Source of the DNA: Pseudoalteromonas marina
Lineage (GTDB): Bacteria; Pseudomonadota; Gammaproteobacteria; Enterobacterales; Alteromonadaceae
Reading direction: 5' to 3'
Length of the DNA stretch: 64,000 nucleotides
Assembly (NCBI RefSeq): GCF_000238335.3
Contig: NZ_AHCB03000005.1
Span: 806,001-870,000, forward strand
The first letter of the stretch is position 1. Each line of letters begins with the position of its first letter. Below, in pieces: positions 42,229-52,800 of the stretch. A program made the position numbers and the translations under genes. The notes below the pieces were generated by a model. The model saw only the letters and a program-made list of their open reading frames with translations. It did no database searches and had not been told where the DNA came from.

Positions 42229-43098
42229 GTGACCGATTTAACAGTAGTTACTCATAACGGTAATTTTCATGCCGATGATGTATTTAGCATCGCGGTGCTT
42301 AAACATGTCTACCCTTCGTTTAATTTAGTACGTACACGTGATAAAGCGCTTATGGACAGTGCTGATATAGTGATTGATGTAGGTGGGCAATACGATCCCG
42401 ATGCTGGGCGTTTTGATCACCACCAACGTGGTGGTGCAGGGGAACGTGAAAATGGAATACCGTACTCGTCATTTGGATTGGTGTGGCAAAAGTATGGTTT
42501 AGCACTGTGTGACAATAATCAAGCAGTTGCAGACAGAGTTGATGCAGGATTAGTTTCAACCATTGATGCAATTGATTGTGGTCATGTTGAGGGTGTTCAG
42601 CAGGGTATAAGTTTAAGTCAAACAATTTCAATGTATAATCCAACATGGGAAGAGAGCCCAGAGTTTGATAAGTGCTTTGATGAAGCTGTCGAATTTGCTT
42701 CTCGTATGCTGACTCGATTTATAGCGTCAGCAAGTGGCAGTGTCAATGCAAAAGCAATTGTCGCTAAAGCGATAGAAAGTGCTGAAGATCCTCGCGTTAT
42801 TGTGCTTGAAAAGTACACGCCATGGAAAAAAACAGTCCATATTTTGTCAAGCGAAGCGTTGTACATGGTTTACCCTTCACATTCAGGTCAATGGATACTT
42901 CAAACAGTTCCTGTTGAGCCCGGCTCGTTTGAAGATAGAAAGTCGCTTCCTAAAGCATGGGCTGGTTTGTCTGATGAAGATTTCCAAGCAAAAACGGGGT
43001 TAGACGACGCTGTTTTTTGTCACAATGGGCTATTTATTGCTGGCACTAAATCATTTGAGAGCACAATGAAGCTTGCCGAAGTGGCGTTAGCTGAATAA
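42229..43098 (+). CDS. MYG1-family (UPF0160) metal-dependent hydrolase
   Basis: This 289-residue cytoplasmic protein is related to DHH phosphoesterases. It has the family landmarks VVTHNGNFHADDVFSIAVLK (metal ligands His and Asp), IDVGGQYDPDAGRFDHHQRG and GIPYSSFGLVWQKYG. The eukaryotic MYG1 is a 3'-5' RNA exonuclease; whether this bacterial form acts on RNA is not established. The start is GTG with a weak ribosome site. It stands alone upstream of speA. Confidence 0.9.
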   Translation: MTDLTVVTHNGNFHADDVFSIAVLKHVYPSFNLVRTRDKALMDSADIVIDVGGQYDPDAGRFDHHQRGGAGERENGIPYSSFGLVWQKYGLALCDNNQAVADRVDAGLVSTIDAIDCGHVEGVQQGISLSQTISMYNPTWEESPEFDKCFDEAVEFASRMLTRFIASASGSVNAKAIVAKAIESAEDPRVIVLEKYTPWKKTVHILSSEALYMVYPSHSGQWILQTVPVEPGSFEDRKSLPKAWAGLSDEDFQAKTGLDDAVFCHNGLFIAGTKSFESTMKLAEVALAE

Positions 43099-43426
43099 AT
43101 GATTTAGCTTCAATAGTTAATTAGCCTGATTCTGAAATCAAATCTCTAAAGCAGACTTCAGGCTAAGTAATTAATTTGCTCCTACGCAGTTGTTTAAACC
43201 ACACCTAACATTACCCCTCAATATATAAGTGTGTTACCAATCTGAGCTTTTCTTAAAGCTAGGCCCAATAAAATAAGGTTTTGTTGGTCATGCTGTTTAC
43301 TATTTATTTTTAATATTAAAAATCACTCGTTACGAGTAAAAATACTTGTTGGACTTAAAGGTCTATTTTTCTTTTAATGCGCGCAATTAGCCGAACCGGC
43401 ATTCATTAAATAAAAGAGAAAGATAA
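43099..43426. other. Long leader region upstream of speA
   Basis: These 328 bases are non-coding. A 9-bp inverted repeat TTAGCCTGA (43121-43129)/TCAGGCTAA (43158-43166), with an inner TCTG/CAGA pair, may end the MYG1 transcript. Nearer speA there is a small GCCG/CGGC hairpin at about 43391-43401 and a purine-rich ribosome site (AGAGAAAG). I could not identify promoter boxes with confidence. Confidence 0.45.
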
Positions 43427-45340
43427 ATGAAAGAGACAACATCACTAGAACAAGCTCGCACGAGTTACAATGTTCGTCATTGGAGCCAAGGTTTTTTTGG
43501 TATTAATGATCAAGGTGATGTGTATGTTGCCCCAAAGGCTCACGCCCCAGAGCAAACTATTGCACTGACAGATATTGCAAAACAACTTCAAGAAAAAGGC
43601 TTAAGCTTACCGGCTTTAGTGCGCTTTCCACAAATTTTACATCATCGTGTGCACAGTTTATGTGGCGCATTTAATACCGCGATTGAAAACTATGGTTACC
43701 CAAAAGACTACTTATTAGTTTACCCAATTAAAGTAAACCAACAACGTGAAGTGGTTGAAGAAATAGTAGCAAGCCAAGCCGAATTAGAAAAAAAACAATT
43801 AGGCCTTGAGGCGGGCAGCAAACCAGAGCTTTTAACTGTTTTGGCAATGGCAGAAAAAACCAGTGCAGTGATTGTATGTAATGGCTACAAAGACAAAGAA
43901 TATGTGCGCTTAGCACTGATTGGCGAAAAGCTAGGCCACAAAGTATACATAGTGCTTGAAAAGCTCTCTGAGCTTGACATGGTACTTAGCCAAGCAAAAG
44001 CGCTAAATGTTAAACCACGTATTGGTATTCGCGTTCGTTTAGCATCACAAGGCAAAGGTAAGTGGCAAGCAAGTGGCGGTGAAAAATCTAAATTTGGCTT
44101 ATCAGCGTCGCAAGTTTTACATGTAGTAAACCGCTTAAAAGAGGCAGGTCAACTTGATTTAATGCAACTTGTGCATTTTCACTTAGGCTCGCAAATGGCA
44201 AACATTCGTGATGTGCGTTTAGGTGTGAGCGAAGCCGCGCGTTTTTACTGTGAGCTACGCAAATTAGGTGCAAGCATTGAGTGCTTAGATGTAGGGGGCG
44301 GTTTAGCTATTGATTACGACGGTACGCGCAGCCAATCGCATAACTCAATGAATTACAGCTTAGCTGAGTATGCAAATAACATTGTGTACACCATAGGTGA
44401 TACGTGTAAGCAGTACGCGCAGCCCATGCCGACGATTATTTCTGAGTCGGGGCGTGCACTAACGGCGCACCATGCGGTGCTTATATCAAACGTGATAGGC
44501 ACAGAAAGCTACGTACCAGAGGAGCTAAAAGCGCCTGCTGGCGATGCACCGCTTTTATTAAATAATATGTGGGCATCGTTTGTGCAGTTAACCGATTTAA
44601 CGGATGACCGCGCACTGATTGAAATTTATCACGACAGCCAAGGGGATTTAGCAGAGGCACATAACCAGTTTGCACTTGGGCTTTTAGATTTAACGCAGCG
44701 TGCGTGGGCAGAGCAAGTTAACTTACGTATTTGTTATGAGCTTAACAAACACATGGATAACAAAAACCGTTTTCATCGTCCAATTATTGATGAGTTAAAT
44801 GCGCGTTTAGCCGATAAGTTTTTTGTAAACTTTTCGCTTTTTCAATCATTGCCTGATGCGTGGGGGATTGATCAAGTGTTTCCGGTATTGCCATTAAGTG
44901 GCTTAACCGAAGCACCAAAAAAACGTGCTGTATTACTTGATATAACCTGTGATTCAGACGGCGCACTTGAGCACTATGTTGATGGCCAAGGCATTGAAAG
45001 CACTTTACCGGTGCCTGAGTACAGTGCAGATAAGCCTTACTTAATGGGCTTTTTCTTAGTGGGTGCATACCAAGAAATTTTAGGTGATATGCACAATTTA
45101 TTTGGCGATACGCACAGCGCTATTATCAATATGGATGAGCAAGGCGTTGCCAGTATCAGCGAAATAAATCAAGGCGATACGGTGGCCGATATGATGCGCT
45201 ATGTGCATTTAGATGTTGAGAGCTTTCAGCAGTCGTACGCGCAGTTAGTGTCTGCAAAAATAGATAAAAATGAACAGCAAAGCGTTTTAGACGAGTTGCA
45301 AAACGGCCTTAATGGCTACACTTATTTAGAAGAGTTATAA
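43427..45340 (+). CDS. speA: Biosynthetic arginine decarboxylase
   Basis: This PLP enzyme makes agmatine from arginine, the first step of the agmatine route to putrescine. It has 637 residues (E. coli 658). The PLP lysine is Lys102 in [16 protein letters not shown]. The fold-III features HFHLGSQ and [14 protein letters not shown] are present. The start has a purine-rich ribosome site. The gene for agmatinase follows three bases after the stop, so the two steps are made together. Confidence 0.97.
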   Translation: MKETTSLEQARTSYNVRHWSQGFFGINDQGDVYVAPKAHAPEQTIALTDIAKQLQEKGLSLPALVRFPQILHHRVHSLCGAFNTAIENYGYPKDYLLVYPIKVNQQREVVEEIVASQAELEKKQLGLEAGSKPELLTVLAMAEKTSAVIVCNGYKDKEYVRLALIGEKLGHKVYIVLEKLSELDMVLSQAKALNVKPRIGIRVRLASQGKGKWQASGGEKSKFGLSASQVLHVVNRLKEAGQLDLMQLVHFHLGSQMANIRDVRLGVSEAARFYCELRKLGASIECLDVGGGLAIDYDGTRSQSHNSMNYSLAEYANNIVYTIGDTCKQYAQPMPTIISESGRALTAHHAVLISNVIGTESYVPEELKAPAGDAPLLLNNMWASFVQLTDLTDDRALIEIYHDSQGDLAEAHNQFALGLLDLTQRAWAEQVNLRICYELNKHMDNKNRFHRPIIDELNARLADKFFVNFSLFQSLPDAWGIDQVFPVLPLSGLTEAPKKRAVLLDITCDSDGALEHYVDGQGIESTLPVPEYSADKPYLMGFFLVGAYQEILGDMHNLFGDTHSAIINMDEQGVASISEINQGDTVADMMRYVHLDVESFQQSYAQLVSAKIDKNEQQSVLDELQNGLNGYTYLEEL

Positions 45341-45343
45341 GCA

Positions 45344-46273
45344 ATGTCTAGCTTATTTGGTCATGTTGACCACTCATTGTATTCAAACGGGATGACGTTT
45401 TTACGTCGTCCTATGGTGCAAAATATTAATGCCATTGATGCAGATGTCGTTGTACTAGGCTTACCGTTTGACTTAGCAACATCGGGCCGTCCCGGTGCTC
45501 GCTTAGGGCCAGATGCCATTCGTAGAGCGTCGGTACATTTAGCCTGGGAAGACACTAAATACCCGTGGACATTTCCTTTGTTTGAGCGTTTAACGGTTGC
45601 TGATGCGGGTGACTTTACTTATCCGGTAGGCGATCCTGAGTATTTTACGGCACAGCTAGAAATGGCTGCAGAGCAAATACTTCGCCAAGGGGCAACGCTG
45701 TTAGGCCTTGGTGGCGATCACTTTGTAACGCTTCCGCTATTGCGCGCGCATGCAAAAATACATGGCAAAATGGCGCTGGTTCATTTTGATGCGCACACTG
45801 ATACATACAGCAATGGCTCGCGTTTTGATCACGGCACTATGTTTTATCATGCACCCATGGAAGGGCTGATTGATGTAGAGCACAGCATACAAATAGGTAT
45901 TCGTACCGACTTTGACCAATCAAAGCATGAGTTTGCAGTGATTGATGCAATGCAAGCTAACGATTTGCACGCCAATGAAATAGCAGCCCAAATACGCGAG
46001 CGGGTAGGCGACTTACCCGTTTACCTAACGTTTGATATAGACTGCCTTGACCCGGCATTTGCACCAGGTACAGGCACACCGGTTTGTGGTGGTTTAACAT
46101 CAGATAAAGTGCTTAAAGTACTGCGCGCGCTTAAAGGTATAAATATGGTGGGAATGGATGTGGTAGAGGTATCACCGTCGTATGACCAAAGTGAGCTTAC
46201 CGCTATTGCCGCAGCAACAATTGCGAGCGAATTATTGCATTTGTGGACACATAAAAATAAGTACTCACTCTAA
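45344..46273 (+). CDS. speB: Agmatinase
   Basis: This manganese ureohydrolase converts agmatine to putrescine and urea. It has 309 residues. Metal ligands are His126 (GGDHF), Asp149, His151 and Asp153 (HFDAHTD), and Asp231 and Asp233 (FDIDCLDP); the first four share their numbering with E. coli SpeB. It directly follows speA, completing the agmatine pathway, and a strong terminator closes the operon. Confidence 0.97.
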   Translation: MSSLFGHVDHSLYSNGMTFLRRPMVQNINAIDADVVVLGLPFDLATSGRPGARLGPDAIRRASVHLAWEDTKYPWTFPLFERLTVADAGDFTYPVGDPEYFTAQLEMAAEQILRQGATLLGLGGDHFVTLPLLRAHAKIHGKMALVHFDAHTDTYSNGSRFDHGTMFYHAPMEGLIDVEHSIQIGIRTDFDQSKHEFAVIDAMQANDLHANEIAAQIRERVGDLPVYLTFDIDCLDPAFAPGTGTPVCGGLTSDKVLKVLRALKGINMVGMDVVEVSPSYDQSELTAIAAATIASELLHLWTHKNKYSL

Positions 46274-46281
46274 AGTGCCCC

Positions 46282-46317
46282 AATAATAAAAGAGGATGTA
46301 AATCCTCTTTTATTATT
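46282..46317. terminator. Bidirectional terminator, speB / DoxX gene
   Basis: A perfect 16-bp stem (46282-46297 with 46302-46317) surrounds the loop GTAA. The stem is A-rich on one side and T-rich on the other, so it can serve both convergent units. Its right edge touches the stop codon of the DoxX gene. Confidence 0.9.
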
Positions 46318-46715
46318 TAGAGGTATCGATTACTCAAGAGTTTTATTTCTTTCAGCCATATAAAGCTCAAGGCAATAAGCGGTAAGTTGGTAGTAACTGG
46401 ATTAAATGCTTCTATTAACAAATTTGGCTGCATGACCGCAACGGCCCCTAACAGGCCGCATAATAAGAAAATATTTAACCAAACTAGCTGTTTATTTTTA
46501 TAAAATATAATAAGTAACAGCCCAAAAATAACCTCAGCAATACCGGCACCACGCGTAATCAAATCAGACACTTGTGCAGAATAGCCAGCACTGCCAGTCA
46601 TTAACTTTTCAAGAGGGGCAACGTGATAAATTTTTGGAAAAAAGCCATGATACATCCAACTCAACCCCACAATATAGCGTGCAATTTGTATATAACCGCG
46701 GTTATTTCCTAGCAT
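46317..46715 (-). CDS. DoxX-like membrane protein
   Basis: This 132-residue protein has four predicted membrane helices. The features IARYIVGLSWMYHGFFPKI and LITRGAGIAEVIFGLLLII are typical of the DoxX/DoxD-like group. Its function is unknown. Its ATG lies 14 bases inside the end of the M48 peptidase gene, so it is translated as part of the DUF898-M48-DoxX unit. Confidence 0.8.
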   Translation of the reverse strand: MLGNNRGYIQIARYIVGLSWMYHGFFPKIYHVAPLEKLMTGSAGYSAQVSDLITRGAGIAEVIFGLLLIIFYKNKQLVWLNIFLLCGLLGAVAVMQPNLLIEAFNPVTTNLPLIALSFIWLKEIKLLSNRYL

Positions 46716-47724
46716 TATCTATTCGCTCCTGTGAGCTGGGGTGGCTTGATAAGTATTCGAGTAAGTTATTTACCTTTTTAAGGTGTTCGTTTTCAGTGGT
46801 ATGCGCACTTTGCAAAGCTTCAATTGCATCGGCAAAATCGTTGCTTGAATAGCCTAAGTTTTCTAGTTGAGTTAATGCATAACTGTCGGCTTCTCGTTCC
46901 ATATCTCGCGAAAAGCCTTGTTGGGCAAACGAGGCACCAGTCCCCAAGGCAACCTCAGCTATTCCCTCTAAATCACCGAATATAACGGCAAGTACAATCG
47001 TACTTGCTGCCGATTGTGCTGTTATGCGAACACTATGCTGGTGGACGACATGGCCAATTTCGTGAAGTAATACGGCTTTTAGTGCATTGGGCTTATCGGC
47101 CAGTAAATTAGCTAATTCATCTGTGACCACAATTCGGCCATGAGGGAGTGCAAACGCATTAGCACCAAAGCTTTGGGATTTATAAAACGAAAGCCTATAC
47201 ACCGACTTTTCAAGTGCAAGCTCATCAAGCATAGTTTTAAAGTGTCGCTGAACTCTGGCTTGTTGTTCGTCAGGTAGCTCTGTTGGGTCGAGTGCTAATT
47301 TTTTAATTACAGCAAAACTTTGCTCACCCATTTGTTCAACAACGCTATGCGGTAGAGTATCAACACTGTAAACAGCAATTGCGGGCACAACTTTGTATAG
47401 CATTAACCACATAAAAAGAGGTGTAACTACAATTGCTGCAATAATAGCCCACTTGTTTTTTTCAAGCCGCTCTAATGAGTGATGATTTTTGGCGTTAAAT
47501 GGCCACCTAAAATCTACATCAAGCGGAATAAAGCGACCACCATCGTCAAAGCTTAGTTCGTCGGCAAGACCTGCAATCGCCGAACTTAAATTAAGTTCGT
47601 TAATTGCATAGCGGACAGGTTCTTCGTTACCGTGATTAATTTCAACGTGTGAGCCGCTAATTTTAGCGACACACAGTTGATAGTTACTCGAAGCGTTTGG
47701 AAAATAATGTCCCTGAACGTTCAT
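46702..47724 (-). CDS. Membrane-anchored M48 zinc metalloprotease
   Basis: This 340-residue protease has the zinc motif HEIGHVVHQH near residue 220 and the third ligand in MEREADSYAL near residue 275. One membrane segment (KWAIIAAIVVTPLFMWLML) lies near residue 95, after a soluble N-terminal domain. It resembles LoiP/YggG-like peptidases but has no lipobox. It lies nine bases after the DUF898 gene; the pairing of DUF898 and M48 genes is familiar in related bacteria and suggests a joint envelope role, which is an inference. Confidence 0.88.
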   Translation of the reverse strand: MNVQGHYFPNASSNYQLCVAKISGSHVEINHGNEEPVRYAINELNLSSAIAGLADELSFDDGGRFIPLDVDFRWPFNAKNHHSLERLEKNKWAIIAAIVVTPLFMWLMLYKVVPAIAVYSVDTLPHSVVEQMGEQSFAVIKKLALDPTELPDEQQARVQRHFKTMLDELALEKSVYRLSFYKSQSFGANAFALPHGRIVVTDELANLLADKPNALKAVLLHEIGHVVHQHSVRITAQSAASTIVLAVIFGDLEGIAEVALGTGASFAQQGFSRDMEREADSYALTQLENLGYSSNDFADAIEALQSAHTTENEHLKKVNNLLEYLSSHPSSQERIDNARK

Positions 47725-47733
47725 AATAAACTC

Positions 47734-48858
47734 TTATGTTAACGACAAATCAATATCAAATACGTTAGCCGCTTCCTCAGCAAAGGATGACTGCTGCTCT
47801 TGCGTTGTATCTATTAAGTTTAATGCGCCAGGGTATATATCAACGGTTGTAGCCTCGGCAAGCATTTTTGATGTGCGAATTTGTGTCCAGGGGTAAGCAA
47901 GCCCTAATGAAAACACAATAGCTAACATGTTGGTTAAAAGTAAAATGGCGTAAGGAATAGGCTTAAGCTGTGATTTAAACGATGCTACATCTTCAAATTG
48001 GCTATTATTAAAAATATGATTTCTAATTGCCGCTTTCCATACCGCGGTTACTATGGCAATCATCACGACGTAAGCAATCATTAACCCACCAAACATAACC
48101 CCCATTTTTGCAGGGTCTTGAGCTGCTTGTTGGTTTTCTACATTGAGTAAATCAAGTCCAAATAGTCCTAAAATAGCCATAAATATCACCATGGTGATAG
48201 AGCTCACCACAAAACAAATAAGGGCTGTAAGGTAGTAGGTTTCACCTTTGAGGTTTACGGCTAATGGCTTATTACCGTAACTAATATTACTGTGAATGTA
48301 AGTATCTATGCGCTTTAAAACATAAGGCATTAATAAATAAAGTGTAAATACACTGGCAATAGGTAAAAGAATAAAGTTAATGAAGGCTTCGCCGTAATCT
48401 CCTTTAAACGAAAAACGCACATTACGATGACGGGTCATACGCATATTAAAACGTAAGCCTTGGTTAATAATCCACGGCATTAAAAAAATAAAAGCGATGG
48501 CAAATAAGAAGCCTATGAGTGGAAGAAAGCTGACAGCAAATGTGTAAATTAAAAATACAATAACGGCTAAAATACGGCCTTTTAAAATTTGCATTGGAGT
48601 AGCTAAGTAGTCAAAGCTGTGGCCATCTATACGAGTATGCCCATAAAAATAACGCATTGTACGCACTTTTGCCCAGGCAGAATAAATGCCCAATGTTAAT
48701 ACGCTTAGTAAGATATTAACTATCCAAATACCAAAAAACTCACCGCCTTTGCCACTAAATTGTACTTTAGAGCTAGATAGCGGGGTGAGTGGATTCGCGC
48801 TCGATTCGTTTGATTGTGAAGGAGTTGGGTGTATTGATTCCATTAAAAGCCATTCCAT
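47734..48858 (-). CDS. DUF898 (YjgN-like) integral membrane protein
   Basis: This 374-residue protein has six or more membrane helices. The family signature is SGKGGEFFGIWIVNILL followed by LTLGIYSAWAKVRTMRYFYG, and the same pattern returns later as FSLGLAYPWTQIRTSKMLAE. Its function is unknown. Two in-frame ATGs are possible (48858 and 48843); the second has a GG-rich sequence at better distance. It heads the unit with the M48 peptidase and DoxX genes and is divergent from the methyltransferase gene. Confidence 0.87.
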   Translation of the reverse strand: MEWLLMESIHPTPSQSNESSANPLTPLSSSKVQFSGKGGEFFGIWIVNILLSVLTLGIYSAWAKVRTMRYFYGHTRIDGHSFDYLATPMQILKGRILAVIVFLIYTFAVSFLPLIGFLFAIAFIFLMPWIINQGLRFNMRMTRHRNVRFSFKGDYGEAFINFILLPIASVFTLYLLMPYVLKRIDTYIHSNISYGNKPLAVNLKGETYYLTALICFVVSSITMVIFMAILGLFGLDLLNVENQQAAQDPAKMGVMFGGLMIAYVVMIAIVTAVWKAAIRNHIFNNSQFEDVASFKSQLKPIPYAILLLTNMLAIVFSLGLAYPWTQIRTSKMLAEATTVDIYPGALNLIDTTQEQQSSFAEEAANVFDIDLSLT

Positions 48859-49010
48859 GTTGTTTTTTTGTTAATTTACCGATTTCAAGTGCAAAACTCA
48901 ATATTTATCCCTGCAATCGGACTTTTAATCTCTAAGGTGAGTTCAAACTAGGTGATACATTTTTTATAATGAACTCTGTTATACTGGGCGGATAATTTTA
49001 TGGGGCTGTT

Positions 49011-49742
49011 ATGATTTCAAAAAACCAACTCAAACTTATTCGCCAACTTGGCCAAAAAAAGTACCGAAAGCAATATAATCAATACCTTGTACAAGGCGAA
49101 AAAAACGTACTTGAGTTGCTTAATAGTTCACTAAACGCAGTTGATGTATTTGCAACTTCGGCATTTATAAATGCTCATCAAAGCCGTTTTCCAAACACCC
49201 ATATCATTGAAGCTGACGAGGACGTTCTTACTAAAGCGAGCACGCTTGTAAGTAATAATGCTGCTATTGCAATTGTTGATATGCCAAAAGCCGACTTACC
49301 CACAATAAAAGGGTTAATATTGGCCCTTGATGGCGTGTCTGATCCTGGCAATTTAGGCACAATAATTAGAGTAGCCGACTGGTATGGTATTAAACACATT
49401 GTAACCAGCACAGACAGTGCAGATGCCTATAACCCAAAAACAATTAGCGCCACAATGGGGTCATTTGTAAGAGTTTCAGTTAGTCAGGTCGATTTGCCTG
49501 CTTACCTACAAACACTCAAGTTACCAATTTACGGTGCGTTTTTAGATGGCCAAAGCGTACACAAAACACAGTTTAATGGCGAAGGTGTATTGTTAATGGG
49601 GAGTGAGTCTCATGGCATACGACAAGCCTGTGCGGGTTTAGTAACCGATAAAATAACAATTCCTGCGTTTGGTGAGGCCGAGTCGCTCAATGTTGCTATG
49701 GCAACTGGGATTATTTTAGATAATTTTAAACGTCAAGCTTAA
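49011..49742 (+). CDS. SpoU/TrmH-family RNA 2'-O-methyltransferase
   Basis: This 243-residue protein has an N-terminal RNA-binding substrate domain (KKYRKQYNQYLVQGEKNVLEL) and a knotted SPOUT catalytic domain. Three motifs are intact: LALDGVSDPGNLGTIIRVAD, LLMGSESHGI and IPAFGEAESLNVAMATGI. The target could be rRNA or tRNA; family resemblance alone does not decide. It lies 67 bases upstream of smc. Confidence 0.92.
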   Translation: MISKNQLKLIRQLGQKKYRKQYNQYLVQGEKNVLELLNSSLNAVDVFATSAFINAHQSRFPNTHIIEADEDVLTKASTLVSNNAAIAIVDMPKADLPTIKGLILALDGVSDPGNLGTIIRVADWYGIKHIVTSTDSADAYNPKTISATMGSFVRVSVSQVDLPAYLQTLKLPIYGAFLDGQSVHKTQFNGEGVLLMGSESHGIRQACAGLVTDKITIPAFGEAESLNVAMATGIILDNFKRQA

Positions 49743-49809
49743 CAAACGTGTGTTCTTTGAGTTAAATTGCCCATGAATAACAACAATAATAAATTGGTAA
49801 AACAACAAG

Positions 49810-52800
49810 ATGCGCTTAAGCACTATTAAATTAGCGGGCTTCAAATCGTTTGTAGAGCCCACTAAAATACCGTTTCCAGATCAAATGACCTGCGTTGTTG
49901 GGCCAAACGGCTGCGGTAAATCTAATGTGATTGATGCGGTAAGATGGGTGCTTGGAGAAAGCTCAGCTAAAAACCTGCGTGGCGATGCCATGACAGATGT
50001 TATTTTTAACGGCTCAACTAATCGAAAAGCCATTTCGCAAGCCTCTGTAGAGCTGATTTTTGATAACTCGCTAGGCGAGCAAGAATTAAAAAGCACCTTT
50101 GCCGATAGAAACCAAATAGCGATTAAGCGTTTAGTAACACGCGATGGCCAATCGTTATACTTTTTAAATGGCAGCAAATGCCGCAAGCGTGACATAACTG
50201 ATATATTTTTAGGCACTGGGCTTGGTCCTCGCAGTTATGCGATTATTGAGCAAGGGATGATATCGCGCTTAATTGAAAGTAAACCTCATGAACTTCGCGT
50301 GTTTTTAGAAGAAGCTGCGGGCGTATCTAAATACAAAGAGCGTCGCCGCGAAACGCAAACGCGGATTAAAAGTACCCGAGAAAATTTAGAACGTTTATTA
50401 GATGTTCGTAAAGAGCTGCAAAGCCAGCTCGATAAATTGGCTGTTCAGTCACTTGATGCTAAAAAATACCGTGAACTTAAAGCAACAGAGCGCACATTAA
50501 AAGGTCAAGTAGCTGTCTTAAAATGGCAAAAGCTGCATCAACAACAATTAGACAAAAGCGAGCAAATCAAAAAGCTTAATGAGCAAATAAGCTTTTTTAA
50601 AACGGCTCACTCAGGGCACGATGATGTGCTTGCAACACTTGAAGGAGAGGTTCAAGCTCAGCAAGATAAATTAGGTGATGCGCAGCACCAGCAACATCTT
50701 ATTCATACCGAGTTAACTCGAGCCGAACAGCAAAAAATTAGTGTTAAACAACAAATACAGTCACTTAAACAAAGCTTAATAAAATTACAACAACGCCAAA
50801 CAGATAGCCTTGAGCAAAAAGCGCAACAGCAGCACATATGCAAAGAACTTGATGAAGCACTGCAAGAGGCAATAGAAAGCAGTTTAATGTGCGAAGAGCA
50901 AGTGAGTGAATTGTCATTTGAGCTTGAGGGGTTGCAGGGTACTAAGCAGCGAAGTTATTCGAATTGGCAAACACTCAACGAACAACAGCAACACCTTACC
51001 AATCAGGTGCAGTCGCAAAGTAGTGAAATAAAGCACACGCAACAGCAAATAAATCATGTTAATGAGCAACTTAGCCAATTAAATTTACAGCTTGATGAAC
51101 TAAAAAATAATAATGTAGAACAGCAGCTGGCCGAGCAAAAACAGCAGCGCCAAGCACTCACTGAGGCGCTTGCAAAAAATCAAAGCGCGCTTGCGCAATG
51201 TGAAGTTAAATTGACTCAGCAAAATAGGCAGGTTGATGAAACTCAAGACAATCATAAAACACTGACACAGAAAGAAAATGAACTAAACGCCCGTATTGCA
51301 GGGCTTAAAAGTGCATTGGGGTTAGATGAAAAGGTCACTAACTCAACTGGGGTTTTAAGTCAGCTCATAGTGCTAGAGGGTTTTGAGCCATTAATAGAGC
51401 AAGCACTTAAGTCGCTTACGCATTTAAGTGTAACAGAGCAGCAATCAACTAATAGCATATGGCCAAGCAGTCAGCCTTCACTTAAGGCAAGCTTGGCAGA
51501 TTATATTACCGCTGGCGTGTACCCTGACTTACTCACGCGAATTGGCTATAGCGAACACGCCGATTTATCTATGCTAAATGATGACTATTACATTGCGATA
51601 ATGGATAAAAAAGGCGCATTGCATGGTCGTAATTGGCACGTAAACGCAGACAGTAACACCGACAACTCATTGCTAATAAAGCATAAGCAACTTCACGCGC
51701 ACACCGATGAGGTCATACAGGTTAAAAGTCAGCTTGAACAGGTCAAAAGTGAGCTTGAACAATACACTGTAATACAAGCAGAGCTTAATACCGAACAAAA
51801 AGCACTCAAAGACGTTATTCATCAGCTTGCTCAACAAATTGCTATTTCAAGTACCCGAAGCGATATGCTCACAGAGCAAGTTACTCAACATCAACATCAG
51901 CTATCAAAAATAAAAACACAAGAGCAAACAATAAGTGCGTCACTGGTGCAACTCAATAAGCAGCTTGATGAACAAACCGAGCAATATGAACTATTTGTTG
52001 AGCAGCAATCAGATTTAACAGATGAAACTGAGACTGCGAATGATGAGCGCATGCTCAGCGATAAAAATTATAGCCAAGCACTCAGCGCATTGGAGCAATA
52101 CAAAGCGCAGGCTCATCAGCTAAGCTTAAGTCAGCAAAAAGCACGTAGTGAATGGCAGTTAAGTCAAACAAAACTGAGCCATGCAGCGCAAGCCTATGAA
52201 GAGGCAAAACAAGGAGCTGAAGAATTAGTTTTGGAAATAGAGGCGTTACTTATACCAGAAGAAACACTCAGTGAATCAATCTCAACCTTACTAGAAAAGC
52301 ATCAGCAAGGCGAACAAAGATTAGCGCAATTGCAAAACGATTTATCACAAGCTAAAGACGCCTTACATACAAAGCAAGCTAGCCTTAAAAATTCGCAAGG
52401 TGAGCTGCAAGGGCTTCAAGAACAACATCAAAAATTAACACTTGAAGAGCAGAGTTTACTAATAAAGGCACAAGCTGCACTTGAGCCATTAGAAGAGCTT
52501 AAACAAAGCTTAAAAGCCGTACTTGAAACATTACCTGACGACTTAACCCTAAATGCAGCGCAAAACCAATTAACAGGTATTACAAATCAGCTAGACAAGC
52601 TGGGTGCGGTTAACTTAGCAGCTATAGAAGAGTTTGATGTTGCAAAACAGCGCAGTGAGTATTTAGATAATCAGTTAGAGGATTTAACTAAAGCGTTAAA
52701 TACCCTTGAAGGGGCTATTCGGAAAATAGATACCGAAACAAAAACACGCTTTAAAGCCACGTTTGATCAAGTTAATGAAGACTTTGCACAGCTGTTTCCT

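Noticed and set aside
42350..42646. Minus-strand frame of 98 codons within the MYG1 gene
   Set aside because: Histidine- and leucine-rich antisense product of a real coding gene, with no ribosome site.
48957..48985. Promoter boxes before the SpoU methyltransferase gene
   Set aside because: TATAAT and TATACT are present, but neither has a credible -35 box at the right distance, so I did not list one.
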